From positions 434,001 to 498,000 of the forward strand of contig NHNW01000013.1 in NCBI GenBank assembly GCA_002786025.1: a DNA stretch of 64,000 nucleotides, given 5' to 3'. This document shows, piece by piece, positions 52,812-63,685 of this stretch. How positions within the stretch are numbered: the first letter of the stretch is position 1; every line of letters begins with the position of its first letter. A model generated the notes under the pieces. That model made no database searches and had not been told where the DNA came from. It saw only the letters and a program-made list of their open reading frames with translations. Made by a program: the position numbers and the translations under genes. The stretch comes from Zasmidium citrigriseum. Taxonomy: Eukaryota; Ascomycota; Dothideomycetes; Mycosphaerellales; Mycosphaerellaceae.

Positions 52812-55800
52812 CTAGTCTCGCAAATACTCCACCACGCTCCCCGAATCCAACAAATCCACCAACAGTCCCTCTCTCAGCACCTTCAAGTCCGCCTGCTCCA
52901 TACTGTACACACCCTCGTAGGCATGCATGCTCAGCTGGCTCAGGAAAGGCCGGATCACGGCTCTTACGAAATCCTCCTTCGGCAAAGCCTTGATGTCCTC
53001 CTTGTCCACCACCAGATCATCGCCAAGCAGTGGTCTTCTCTTCATTCCACCGCCGGAGGATGTAGGTGTGGCGGCGATCATGCTCTCATCCATGCTAGTC
53101 GAGCCTAGAGTCTCAGCGATCTGATCCGATAGCGCAACGGGCGAGAAGCCCGAAGGCTGGTAGACTGCATCGATGGTGTCTGTGATGTACAGCCACTCGT
53201 GGAGTTGGAACTCGTCCGGAGATAGTGCCACCAAGAGATCCAGCAACTTGCAGGCCTGCAATATCGAGAGGTTGTTGAAGTCGTTGCTGTTGGCACTGCT
53301 CGGGAGTAAGGAGGTCAACGCCGCTTCGAGCTTGTCGTTGATGATCGGCCAGAAGGGACTCATATGTACGCTGCTGACGGAGAGCGTCAGAGTCCTGCAC
53401 AGCATGAAGAGGTCTGCCTTGATTGCAGCAGAGGGCGAAGAAGAAGGACTAGCCTCGAACAGCTCTGAGATCTTCTCCTCGATCGGCCGCAAGTGAGCGA
53501 CGTAGGTGTCTTCTGGTGATGCCAGGAGCAGGATACACAGGCGGCGGAGATTCAGCTGTGTCCTGCGATCAGCTTCCAGTCTTGCCGCACTTGCTCCGAC
53601 TCCAAACATAATGCCGGCGCTCGAAGGTGGGGTGAGCCGCGAAAGGATCTCAGGCATACGCTCTTTGTCGTGGAGGGACCATTGATGCAACACTGGAAAC
53701 CAGCCTTCAGACACAAGCTCGGACGACGAAGTGAGTAACCGTGGGTCGTTGAATGCATCAGCCACTTCCTTCTTCCATGTCTTAGCAGTCGGTGCTTTCC
53801 GTGTCATTTGCACTACAAGCGCCAGGCCATCTTTGCTGATATTCTTCGGGAACGACTTGGCTCTGAATACTGGGGCCAGTAAGCTTTGGGTGACGTTGTT
53901 GATCGCATAGGCCATTCGCTCTTGGGTCTCTAGGATGAGTTCAAGCTTGGAGGTCACTCTGTTCAAGACAGGCACGAGCGTAAATGAATGCTCGATTGCG
54001 GCATGCCGACCCTTAGAGGCTCCGATATGCGGCCCACCGTCGTTGGCGAGCTCAGACACGTAGCCAGATGGTAGTGCGGTGAACGTTGCGGTCAGTAGTC
54101 TCTGGAAGATGTCACCCAGATCTCGTCGCATCTTCCTCTGTTCTCCAAAGTTGGTGTTATTGAGCTTCTCCGCTAGTAGAAGAATGATAGACAGGAAATG
54201 GGGTAAGACCTGTCGATACGGAAGCGGATTCGCCAGGACGTCCCGTAGGAAGGCGATGCAGTCCGGCCAAAGCTCATCAATGGCATCGTCCTCGGTGGAG
54301 TCTAGGTATGCTGAGAAGAACGTTGCCACATCGGACGGACTCAGCTCAATAGTCAGGCTCGAATTACGGGCCGGAGGGATGGCTGATGGGTTCGTGCGGG
54401 AACATAATGCATCCAGAGTGGCCGGAACGACGTTCTTCGGCCTCGAGACTTGCATAACGTGCAGCAAGCTCAGAGCAGTGGACGCTTCAGCATCGGTGGT
54501 AGCATGACTCCAATGGGCAATGACGACTTCCAGACTTTCTAGAGGCTCGACAGAGAAGATTTGCTCTAACAGGTGGCGAGTCTTGTTTCGTATTCGAAGT
54601 GCAACATACGAAGTCGTTGACGCACTGGTGGGATCAAAGTCCTGAGAACCTGTCGGATTGCTTGCCCACAGCCACATGCTCAAAGCAACTCGGATGGAAT
54701 CTTGCAATGCAAGTATGACTGTGAGGCGGCTGTTCGATTTGCTGGTGCGACTGGGGGGCCCTTCAGCTTTGAAAACTCCAGAAGTGACGTTGGTCAAGAA
54801 ATTTGTCTTGGATTCGCTTTCTTTGGGTGTTGGTTCAGGGGCGTTCTCGCTCAAGAGACACTCGTATGCTCGATCAAGAACCATTTCCAGGGCTTCCAGC
54901 AGACTCATGGCGACTGCTTCAGAGGTAACAGCAGTCGAAGTGTACGATTTGCGTGACGTTGCTTCAATCTCCTCATGGATCCTTGCCAATTGCTCACACA
55001 AGCATTCGACAAGTGGTAGCAGATTGGTGAACAGCGCATCTGCGAAAGTAGGCAGAATATCCGATAAGAAAGCGAGCCACTGATCGAGATGGTATCTCGT
55101 GCAACTTGACGAGAATCCCATTCGAAGACATCGGAAAAGCTGATGTGGCGGTGCAGGGACTAGGCTCAGAGACGATGCGCTCGCATTGGGACGCATGCTC
55201 GGAGCAATCGAAGGCCTCTTGGAACTGACGGACCCTCTTTGGCGTGCATCGGCAGGGTGATCTGCTGGAACCTGGACGAGTCGTAGCTTCAATGCCAATT
55301 GGACCAATCTGAGGATGCCGCCTTGCAGGCCCTCCGAATTCCCGTTGATGCACACCATAAGCCTATCAAGCAGTGTCGAATCGAGGTCCAAAGGTTGCAG
55401 CTCAGGAGCTGTAGAGCCTGATAGAAGCAAGTCGAGAACAGCAATCAGACGCCTGTTCAGCGTCTCGGAGGCATGAGCATCGCTGCACAGCAATGCAATG
55501 CTGGTGTCGGCCAGCAGCAACAAACCATCGGATCCATCTGGATTGCCCGCATTTGGGATTTGAATCCTGCTGAGTGTGAGGCGGGTCCACTGGCTGCCAT
55601 GGGTGATTATGTGCTGCAAGTGGCTCAGGATGTAATCTATCCGGCGCACATTTTGCGCATGTATTCTGTCAGTTGCTGTTCCACTCTTCCTGATCTGGGA
55701 GCTGAGATCAAGCAGTTGCTTGAACAAGATCTGAAGTACCTGCTCAAGGCTGGAAAGACCTTGGAGCCAGCTCTTGACTACCTCGAAGGCAGTGGTGGAG

Positions 55801-58351
55801 GGATCACTCAGTGCATCTAGCGTGAGAAGAAGTGGCTCTGCGAGAACCTCTTGTGACCGAAGCATCTGCTTCGAATCTTGCAAAACAGACATGGCGCTCC
55901 CTCTTCGACCCGCTCCGGCTTTGGTGACGCCAGTGGAGACTGAATGATCCCAGAGAACAGTAAATCGTCGCGCAGTCTCAGCTCGAGAAATACTAGTCTC
56001 AAATTTGGTCTGTAGGCCTCTGGTGAGCCCAATCAAGGATGAGATCATCGCATCATTGGGAGAGACGAGGGCCTCTAGCTGCCAGAAGGTCTTTACGGCC
56101 TCCACATGATACTTTGGTCGTTGAAGAGACAAATAATACCAGATCTGGGAAGTGAGCTGAGCTTCGATGGGCAAAGCGCAGGTAGTGGCAGGGTCCCCAT
56201 CGTCAGTTTTACGCCCAGATCGAGAAGCTTCCAGAGTCACGATGGATTGAAGAATCTGGAAAGGGGCGATGGAGGGCGGCTCGGCCTCGAACGTCGTCTT
56301 GAGAGCGTCTTGTAGCGCTGTGTCATCATGCAAAGAAGGCGTCGCCGTTTTGGTGAGCAGTGCGAGGAGCAGTGCCGTCAGATTCGCAAACAGGTCGCCA
56401 TCACCGCCCTCCAGAGCTCTGCAGAGTAGCTTCGTGATTTTCGAAGCAAGCAGAACAGCCACTTGTGCGGCAGGAAACGGACTTGTGGTCTTCCCGCCAG
56501 ATTGACTGTTGTCCCTGTAGAACTTCAAGACCGCCGCCCGAATGCCTGCGTCAGATATTTGTGGTTGGTCCGAAAGGCCTTGACTTGTTGAATCCTTCGG
56601 AGGCTGCAAAGCCCTTGCAGGGGTGAACTCCAAAAGTCTTGTGAGGGCGGAGACGGTCTTTGCTTGTGTTATTGGATCCAAGGACTTGAAATCCAGACAT
56701 GTAGCCAGATAAAGCATTGCTTGAGGAATGTGAACCGTCTGCATTTCTTCGTCGTTGACGTTGAATGTGTTGATGATCCATGTGAACAGATCGACAGCTG
56801 CTGTTGCACTTGAGCCTTTGTCGAAGGCCTCGTGCAATGTACCAAGGAGGCATTCCCAAATGAGGCTTGCTTCAACACCATCGAAGAACAAATTAGCACT
56901 TCTGACGACCTCCGCAACCTCATTTGAGTTTGCACTGAGGCTGTACTCGTGGAGGTTCCTCATTGCAGGAAGGAAGACTTTTGGAACCAGTAGGCCTCCA
57001 ATCTCCCATCGATCCATGAGTGAAAGGCAGATTCGGTATGGTCTCGCCTTCTGCGAGGGCTCATGGGTTGGATTGTTGAGCATCTTCAGAATGCATCGCT
57101 GGAGACTGTTTTGACCAAAGTTCGAGAAATAGCGAAGCTGGCTGCTCGGCTCGCTGTCACCTGAGTGTGTCCGCTGGAGGGTGGGTGACGAAGGCTGGCT
57201 TCCGTTAGGCTGATCTTTGGGCTCTGGACCTAGGAACCAGCTCCAAAGCCTTCTATTCAAGCTCATATCACGGCGCAGAAGCACTTGCGTGGCGGCTGAG
57301 ACAAGTCGATCCAAGTCCCCGGGCCCCACCATCTGCTGCAGAACTGGCGAATTCAGAGGTAAATGCGTCACCAAGAGGTCAAGAAAGCCACGTTGTATCA
57401 GTATCTGGGGATCAGACAGGCCGCAGACAAAGCAGCGTATCAAAAGACCCGGCTCAGGCGATACAACGCATCCAGCAGCTCGCGACAACTGCAGTTTGCT
57501 GTCGCCGTTGCTGGTGTCTACTGAAGTGGGCGCAAGTGTCGGCAGTTGTTGAGCGAAGTAGTTTAGCGCGCCTTGTCTTCTTGAGGGGTTGGTGATGACA
57601 GTAAGGAACAGACATTGCCAAAAGTATCCATCGGGCTCTAAGGTGAGATCAATAGTTCCAGTGTCCGGAACGAACGCAGCCTCGAGAGCTTGTAGGATTC
57701 TGAAGGCTCTTTCAAAATCTTCCGCCGTTCCCTCTTCAAGTGCTGGAAGAAGGCCGAGAACCAAGGATTTCAAGGCTGGTCGCAGATCTGTTGGTGACAG
57801 AGGTACGATATGGCTTTCGAACAAATCGTACAAAGCGGGCCGAACGGACAACGACGCGAAAGACAGCACCGCTGACAGACCAGGCAGGAACTCATGCAAG
57901 TGGCCCGAGATGTAGTCATTTCCAAACGTTGAGAAGATGTAAGTGTACACTTCCAACGATTTCTGGTGCACTCCAGAAGGAAGGGCTGGGTTCAGACATT
58001 GGGCAAGTCTGGTTGCAATGCCTCGACTGTGGGGTAGAAAGGGAGCATCTTTCGGATGAGTCTGAATCGCCTTCAGAAGCCGGGCCAAAAAGGCGATGTA
58101 GTCCGCCCATTCTTCCGGGGAGATCTCCCAGGATCCAAGGGCTCGTTCAATGGTTGCGGCATATCGCTTCAAGGATTTGTCCGCCTTGTAAAGTCCTACC
58201 CTATTGTAAGTACCCACAGAAACACTCGTTCAAGCGATATTTCAATACCATCTTCAACTGTCCGGCGAGCAGCACGCGGGACAGGCGAGGAGCGGCCAGA
58301 ACCAGGTGGTGAGATTCCTCCGTGTTCCTTGAAGGCAGCCTCGAGGCTCAT
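52812..58351 (-). CDS. DOP1: Dop1/DopA (Dopey) family protein
   Basis: Exon 1 is 58250-58351 plus base 58249; exon 2 is 52812-58195. The 53-bp intron has donor GTATTG and acceptor GGGTAG, phase 1. Length is 1828 residues. Without the spliced exon the long frame has no ATG near its start. Exon 1 gives MSLEAAFKEHGG and a Ser/Pro/Arg stretch; exon 2 continues LYKADKSLKRYAATIERAL and EEWADYIAFLARLLKAIQ, the signature of the Dopey N-terminal domain. The rest is a long helical solenoid with a conserved-looking C-terminal block (LLVDLLDSGSVVEYLRD at the end). Dop1 works with Mon2 and Neo1 in endosome-to-Golgi traffic; A. nidulans DopA affects development. The intact 5.4-kb frame speaks for good sequence quality in this part. 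Confidence 0.92.
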
Positions 58352-58651
58352 CGTCGGACTACGAGAGCCACAAACTGCATGTGAGAGACCGAACGGTGGT
58401 TATGCCTGTTCTCATGATGCCATTGCGATTGGAACAGAGGAAGTGAATGTTGTGGTCGTCTGAAAGTGTCCACGTGAGGTCGCAGCTGAGGACGGAACTG
58501 AGGGGCAGACAGTCACGTGAAATTATTGGCTTGGCGCGCTGTCAGCTAGCGGGATTCTTTATTTGTACCACAACATCATCCGTCTAACACCACCAGACAC
58601 TGCCTTCTCCCCTTTCACTTCCCTTCTTAACACACTGATCTACAGCACACG
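58352..58651. promoter_or_regulatory. Bidirectional promoter with two CACGTG E-boxes
   Basis: 300 bp between DOP1 (minus) and the polyQ gene (plus). CACGTG occurs at about 58471-58476 and again in GTCACGTGAAAT at about 58513-58524, classical bHLH sites. Confidence 0.55.
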
Positions 58652-59590
58652 ATGGCACGAACGACTTTCGACTTCGACGGCGCCTACAACAGCAAGAAGA
58701 CTGCGCGGGCGGAGGCAATCAAGGACCTCCAATTTACGAAAGAGAACCTTGAGCGCGAGGCAAACGAAGCAGCCAACGCCGGGGAAAGCGTCCGAGCTGG
58801 CAACCTGAGCCGGCTCATTGCAGAGATCACGAACGGTCTCTTAAAGGTTCGTGTCGCCGGATCGAAAGCAGAGGCCGATGAAGAGGCCGAGTCCGCTCAC
58901 GCCAGGGTTTCGATGATCCTGCGGTCGCAGTCGCAGCAGCAGCCGCCGCCAGCAGCAAGTTCCGCGTTGGTCCCGGTCCGCCAGGCTGAGACAGGACATG
59001 GCGAGATCGATATGGACGCCGCCACCCCAGCACCTCCACCACAGCAGCAGCAGCAGCCACAGCACCAGCAACAACAACAAGTGCTTCCCCCGGCGGTCCC
59101 GCAGCAGCAAGTGCTTTCCCAGGCGCTTTTCCAGCAAGGCACGGATGCCATCGACCGAGCCTTCGATGAGTTCCTTGGATTCATACGGGAGAGCGCGGCA
59201 GAGCGCGCGAGGACACTGTCCATCGCCTTGAACATGGTCGGGGAGGGCCCTGGCTATGCCACAATTCTCGCGGCCTTGTCGCAGAACAACGACCAATCGC
59301 TGCAGGACATGAGACAGTCCTTGCAAAATGCGGTCGATGGTCGGGCGAAGGCGATGGAACAGCTATCGCATCAGACCGATGACGGAGTAGGCTTTTTGCT
59401 CACTCAATGGGGTAGCTACGTGAAGGGCTTGGCTTGCCAACTTGCAACCAGCCAAACATTGACAGCTTGCGACTCGGCAACGATAGCTACGCTTGCTAAT
59501 GCCCAGAAGCGGTTGGAGAAGGTGGATAAGATGGATTTCCTTCTCGACATGGAGGAGTTGCCGGAGGACCTTGTTGATGATGTGGATTAG
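58652..59590 (+). CDS. Gln-rich coiled-coil protein, unknown function
   Basis: Single exon, 312 residues, ATG at 58652. The first ~90 residues form a charged helix (KKTARAEAIKDLQFTKENLE, then ARAGNLS-type turns). A polyGln/Pro tract lies near 120-155. The second half is helical (TDAIDRAFDEFLGFIRESA, LQDMRQSLQNAVDGRAKAME) and ends acidic with DLVDDVD. No domain is recognised. The Gln tract is imperfectly encoded by CAG/CAA and may vary in length. The 3' flank begins 18 bp after the stop with the 32-bp minisatellite, which must be in the 3' UTR unless transcription stops at once. The gene converges on the one at 60295-61692. Confidence 0.65.
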   Translation: MARTTFDFDGAYNSKKTARAEAIKDLQFTKENLEREANEAANAGESVRAGNLSRLIAEITNGLLKVRVAGSKAEADEEAESAHARVSMILRSQSQQQPPPAASSALVPVRQAETGHGEIDMDAATPAPPPQQQQQPQHQQQQQVLPPAVPQQQVLSQALFQQGTDAIDRAFDEFLGFIRESAAERARTLSIALNMVGEGPGYATILAALSQNNDQSLQDMRQSLQNAVDGRAKAMEQLSHQTDDGVGFLLTQWGSYVKGLACQLATSQTLTACDSATIATLANAQKRLEKVDKMDFLLDMEELPEDLVDDVD

Positions 59591-59607
59591 AAGTTGCGGG
59601 GGAACAG

Positions 59608-59737
59608 CTGCCTTTGAGTCTACTCGGGCGTTGTACAATCTGCCTTTGAGTTCGCTCGGGCTTGTCGAAAACTGCCTTTGAGTCCGCTCGGGCCTTGTCG
59701 AAAACTGCCTTTGAGTTTACTCGGGCCTTGCCTCGTT
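59608..59737 (+). repeat. Minisatellite, four direct copies of a 32-33 bp unit
   Basis: Copies start at 59608, 59640, 59672 and 59705. Each begins CTGCCTTTGAGT, then five variable bases and CTCGGGC, followed by a TTGT-rich tail. They are in sense orientation directly behind the polyQ gene. The same unit occurs inverted at 60028-60240. Confidence 0.85.
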
Positions 59738-59939
59738 ACTCTGCACATGTTATCACCGAATGCGAGAAGTACCCCACCCCACTTGTCTTATTTCTCAAAA
59801 GCCCAAATCCCTCCTTTTGATTTGTAGCATTCTCCTTACAAAGCCTCGAATTTGGAACTAATCTTCTCTAACCATCTTCTGTACTACGTTGCATCTTGTG
59901 CCTAGACGTCTTGGAAATTAAAGTAATACCTTCTCCGCG

Positions 59940-59968
59940 TTTGCGTTATTCCTTCGGAACAACGCAAA
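59940..59968. terminator. Hairpin between the convergent genes
   Basis: TTTGCGTT (59940-59947) pairs with AACGCAAA (59961-59968), with an inner TTCC/GGAA stem after a single mismatch. It lies centrally between the oppositely oriented repeat arrays. It may be a 3'-end or processing signal, but fungal termination does not usually need hairpins, so the function is open. Confidence 0.35.
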
Positions 59969-60027
59969 TACGATGAAAGTGTTCCCCGAAGGTACGTCAC
60001 TAGTGATTAAGAATGGATGTAGTAGCA

Positions 60028-60240
60028 CCTGAGCGAACTCGAAGGCAGATTGTACAAGGCCCGAGTGGACTCAAAGGCAATTTTTTTCTTGTTGCAGAAC
60101 CTGAGCGGACTCAAAGGCAATTTTTTTCTTGTTGCAGAACCTGAGCGGACTCAAAGGCAATTTTTTTCTTGTTGCAGAACCTGAGCGGACTCAAAGGCAA
60201 TTGTTTTCTTGTTGCAGAGCCTGAGTGAACTCAAAGGCAG
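60028..60240 (-). repeat. Inverted minisatellite array, six copies, four in an exact 40-bp period
   Basis: Reverse-oriented copies of the 59608 unit. Cores lie at 60028 and 60059, then at 60101, 60141, 60181 and 60221, each exactly 40 bp apart. On the plus strand each of the first three 40-bp spacers reads ATTTTTTTCTTGTTGCAG, a perfect-looking 3' splice site. Seen from the minus-strand gene at 60295-61692, the array is in sense orientation in its 3' flank. Confidence 0.88.
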
Positions 60241-60294
60241 TTTGGCTGTAGGTATAGCTGTAAAAATACGATAGATGGTGGAGGAGGTTAGTAG

Positions 60295-61692
60295 TTAGCT
60301 TGCTGTGTCAAGATACTTGACCGAGTTGCGGCCTCTTGTCTCGAGCTCTGAGTAGTTCCGCTGCCACACAGTGTCTGACTTCTTGCTGTAGTCGTACTCG
60401 GCCGTCCGGCCTTGTTCTAGTTGTTGAAAGCGACTTCTTATGTAACGTACTTTTTCGGGCACCAGGTCGTCCGGGAAAGTGCAGAGGAGATTGATCGGGA
60501 TGAGGTCAGAGAACCCAGCACCCTTGTCGAAGTAGAAAACGACCTCGACCGCCAGACCGGCTTTCTGGAAGAACATCGCAAGGAGGATCCATTGTCGACT
60601 GTCGACCGAGAAGCCATCTATGCCACGGATGATAAGCACCACTGTACTGAGTGGTGTAATATGGCAGAAGCAATCCATCCAGTGGCTATTACGGCCCAAT
60701 GCCGATTCCTTGGGCCAGGGATCCTCAGTGGACTTCGTCCCCGCCAGAAGCGTAGCGTGAACGTATGGCTGGTGATCATGGTCCTCCGGGCGAGATACGA
60801 GAGACAACCACTTCCGGCCGACAGAAAGCGATTCTTGGTTCAATGCTTGTCTGTCGTGTGCACTCCCTCTGTTGGACTTCCGTGCCATGCACACTACATG
60901 AAGCCTTCTTTCTCTCGTGAACACCGGATCCAGTCCTTTGGGCAGATACGCATTGCGAGTCCAGGTGGCTTTGGGCAATGGCGTAGGTATGCGCACAACG
61001 AGGTTGGCATCATCGATTTGGTCGATAGGCAGAGGGTTCCAACGCCGGCGGCTGAAAACTTCCTCCACAGGGCCGGCGGACGAGTCTTTGAGGCGGTAAA
61101 GGAACCTCAGATTCAGTTCCAGTCCGCTGGCATACATGCTCCAGACTTTATCCTCAAGACCATGTGGCCACCAAGTGTCCAAGGGCGACGGCACCACGAT
61201 CAGGCGTCCATCCTGTCCCTCACGTGGTCCGATGAATTGGGTCGGAGGATTGGTATCTGACCAACGCGAGCCGTCTCCAGTGCCAGTGGGCGTATTGTCA
61301 TGTTGCTCGTTGGCCGCCGGTGCACCTTGCATGACTTCAGGCTCCGGGGATGGTGTGGGCGACCAAGGCAACGGCTCATCATCGTCCTCCACCACCACAC
61401 CAGAGCCATTGTCGTTGGCCATGTCCTGGCCTGCCGCCCCAGTGTTCTCTGCATCTGGCTCTTGGTTTGAGACACCACCGGCAGCCTTCTCCCTCGCCAG
61501 TCGTTCACGTTTCGCCGATGCCAACTCTCTGAGTCTGTTGCGAGGTCTCTTTGGACCAAACTGACGAGCCTGCTCTTGCCGAACGTGTTGCTCGTCAGGC
61601 TGACCATCTGCAGCCGCCTTTTCAAGGGCTCTCTTCTTGGAGGCCGCCTTCTTCTGCTGCTTGAGCTTGCTGCCGGTTGGTTGGCCAGGCAT
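60295..61692 (-). CDS. Unknown protein with basic, nuclear-type N-terminus
   Basis: Single exon, 465 residues, ATG at 61692. Residues 1-75 are Lys/Arg/Ala-rich (SKLKQQKKAASKKRALEKAA, PKRPRNRLRELASAKRERLA) and should act as nuclear signals. A low-complexity acidic/Pro stretch runs to about 150 (EDDDEPLPWSPTPSPEPE). The C-terminal ~300 residues are globular with many aromatics (WWPHGLEDKVWSMYASGLEL, FFQKAGLAVEVVFYFDKGAG). I recognise no family. It converges on the polyQ gene, and its 3' flank starts with the inverted 40-bp repeats. It shares no obvious similarity with the polyQ protein, so the repeats were not carried along by a gene duplication. Confidence 0.65.
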   Translation of the reverse strand: MPGQPTGSKLKQQKKAASKKRALEKAAADGQPDEQHVRQEQARQFGPKRPRNRLRELASAKRERLAREKAAGGVSNQEPDAENTGAAGQDMANDNGSGVVVEDDDEPLPWSPTPSPEPEVMQGAPAANEQHDNTPTGTGDGSRWSDTNPPTQFIGPREGQDGRLIVVPSPLDTWWPHGLEDKVWSMYASGLELNLRFLYRLKDSSAGPVEEVFSRRRWNPLPIDQIDDANLVVRIPTPLPKATWTRNAYLPKGLDPVFTRERRLHVVCMARKSNRGSAHDRQALNQESLSVGRKWLSLVSRPEDHDHQPYVHATLLAGTKSTEDPWPKESALGRNSHWMDCFCHITPLSTVVLIIRGIDGFSVDSRQWILLAMFFQKAGLAVEVVFYFDKGAGFSDLIPINLLCTFPDDLVPEKVRYIRSRFQQLEQGRTAEYDYSKKSDTVWQRNYSELETRGRNSVKYLDTAS

Positions 61693-62152
61693 TATGTCGT
61701 CAGTAGTCGTAGTAGCGGAGAGGAGAGGTAAAAAGGTCGCGTGGAGGGAAGGTGCAATGGAGGAGGCAGATCAGTGTGTGAGTCGGTATAGTGGGAGGAG
61801 AGGGAGTCAAAGGAACGGTGCTATGAGATCGTTGGTATAGACACGAGTGTATTGTTGGAGGACCAGAAGAAGGTGTTGCTGAGGTGGCCATCGATGGTGG
61901 CCTTGGTGGACTTTCCTGCTGCTGGGGTGGTTCCTTCCTCTCGATTGTCCATATCGCGTGCAAAACTTTATCCCAACCTCATCTCTTTCCCAAGCAGCAC
62001 AGCAAGACGGACTTTTCCACACTCATGCATCAAGAACGAAAACAAGTTTGGGAAGAGATTCCTTACCTGCCGCCACGACCTAACGTTCTTCCGCTGGTCT
62101 GGACGTCGACCTCCTTACGGACCCCAACCCGACCTCTCGACCGGCCAGAGAA
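61693..62152. other. Upstream flank of the unknown nuclear-type gene
   Basis: 460 bp leading into the 54-bp repeats; G/A-rich near 61700-61800. No gene seen. Confidence 0.45.
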
Positions 62153-62876
62153 GAGTGACCTTTTGGTCTGCGATTTGCGCGGCATGAGCCAGCATCTATG
62201 CACCTCTTCTCTCGGGCAGCACCTTGTTCCGAGTGACCTTTAGGTCTGCGAGTTGCGCGGCATGAGCCAGCATCTATGCACCTCCAACAAGAGCTGTGAA
62301 CGAGATTCCAACCGACATACCCGCGATCGCCGCCAGCACCACCTCCACCAAACCCCAGTACGACCTCTCTCCACCGGTAAGAGAAGAGTGACCTTTCGGT
62401 CTGCGATTTGCGCGGCATGAGCCAGCATCTATGCACCTCTTCTCTCGGGCAGCACCTTGTTCCGAGTGACCTTTAGGTCTGCGAGTTGCGCGGCATGAGC
62501 CAGCATCTATGCACCTCCAACAAGAGCTGTGAACGAGATTCCAACCAACGAACCCGACGGATCCGTGAAGGCCAGCAGTAGCAAGGACCGCGAAGAAGTC
62601 ATAGGACGAGAAGTACCGCCGTGTTGCAGCGGCAGCGCAATATTGTGGAAGTAGCTGACAACGAGAGTGTAGACGAACGAGAGTCTCGCACCTGAGAAGT
62701 AACTCTCTCTTCGTCTCACACTCCGACAAACACCAAACAGATCCACACCTTCCGAGTCGACGACGCAGCACATCCGTCCGGGCTCTCCTCTCTTCGTCGG
62801 CGGACACCAGATACTTGTTCTTGAGTGACCTCCGGGTCTGCGATTTGCTTGGCATGAGCCAGCATCTATGCACCTC
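62153..62876. repeat. Five dispersed copies of a 54-bp element; four arise from a 233-bp tandem duplication
   Basis: Copies at 62153-62206, 62231-62284, 62386-62439, 62464-62517 and 62823-62876. Each runs from GAGTGACC to ATGCACCTC and contains GGCATGAGCCAGCATCTATG unchanged. Copies 1/3 and 2/4 are each 233 bp apart, with near-identical sequence between 62150-62310 and 62383-62546; the fifth is the most diverged. GACC-TTTA-GGTC makes a small hairpin in copies 2 and 4. Open frames across it change frame from copy to copy, since 233 is not divisible by three, so it is not coding. Confidence 0.85.
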
Positions 62877-63487
62877 AATCGGCAGGAGAGCAGCATTGCC
62901 AGACGCGATCGCCGCGCAAGGACCGACCGACCGACCCCTCGTGCATTATTGACGCCATTCTGCGGTGGTATTGGCTCCGTATGTCGCTTGGAACGAAGGG
63001 AGATCCTAACATGAAGGCAGTAGAGACCAACAAGTGTCCCTTCTTGTTGATAATTCCACGGGCCACGAAGAGAGAAGAGAATTGATGTTATTGTCGTCTC
63101 GCGCAAGGTGCCTGGGTTGCCGTCTCGACCTCGATCTCTCTCCGCCCCTTGACCCCCTCCAGGCGAATGTGCAGCAAGTTGTCAGCGTGCAGCGTGTTAG
63201 TGAGTGGCTGGCGTAGTGCAGAGACGACGATGATGAATGGCGGGACGAATGGGCCAGATGATGTCTGTTGAAAGGCGGACACCAGCAGACAGGTGAGGTG
63301 CTTGGGTGGTGCTTCGTGGCTCATGCGGAGCTGTTCCGCGCTGTACTGACGACAGCAGGGCTTCTTCTGCTTTCCATCAGGTCCTCTTCCCACCGCGGCC
63401 AGATACTGCCAACGACGACAACACTCCAATCTGAGCAAGCGCCCAAGCGCAGACGACTTAATCAGGTCGATGACACGACCTTCTACC
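62877..63487. other. Intergenic
   Basis: About 610 bp with a GACC tetranucleotide run (about 62920-62935). Overlapping frames only; nothing supported. Confidence 0.45.
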
Positions 63488-63685
63488 ATGGACTACAACA
63501 CCAACCTGGCCAACGGCCATATCCATCCCACCGTCGAGAAAGAGCAGGGCCAATGGCACACCGAACGTGGGCAACAACCCACAATGGACGACAACGTTCC
63601 AGTAATCAACCATCGCATCCATTCCACTACCGCCGAGAAGAGTAGCGCAAAGGGCACATCGAATCTTGATGGGATGGGACCATGA
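63488..63685 (+). CDS. Possible small hydrophilic protein
   Basis: A 65-residue frame with a good start context (ACCATGG) encodes a polar peptide beginning MDYNTNLANGHIHPTVEKEQ and ending LDGMGP. The codon mix is less repetitive than in surrounding frames. It has no signal peptide, membrane helix or known family. It may be complete or the first exon of a longer gene; a chance frame is also possible. Confidence 0.35.
   Translation: MDYNTNLANGHIHPTVEKEQGQWHTERGQQPTMDDNVPVINHRIHSTTAEKSSAKGTSNLDGMGP

Noticed and set aside
60101..60240. CRISPR-like look of the 40-bp tandem repeats
   Set aside because: Repeats are contiguous with identical spacers, the genome is fungal, and no cas gene exists; it is a minisatellite.
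62274..63106. Two 199-codon minus-strand frames through the 54-bp repeats with a recurring CIDAGSC-type peptide
   Set aside because: The 233-bp period is not a multiple of three, so the peptide recurs only by chance frame alternation; repeat DNA, not a gene.
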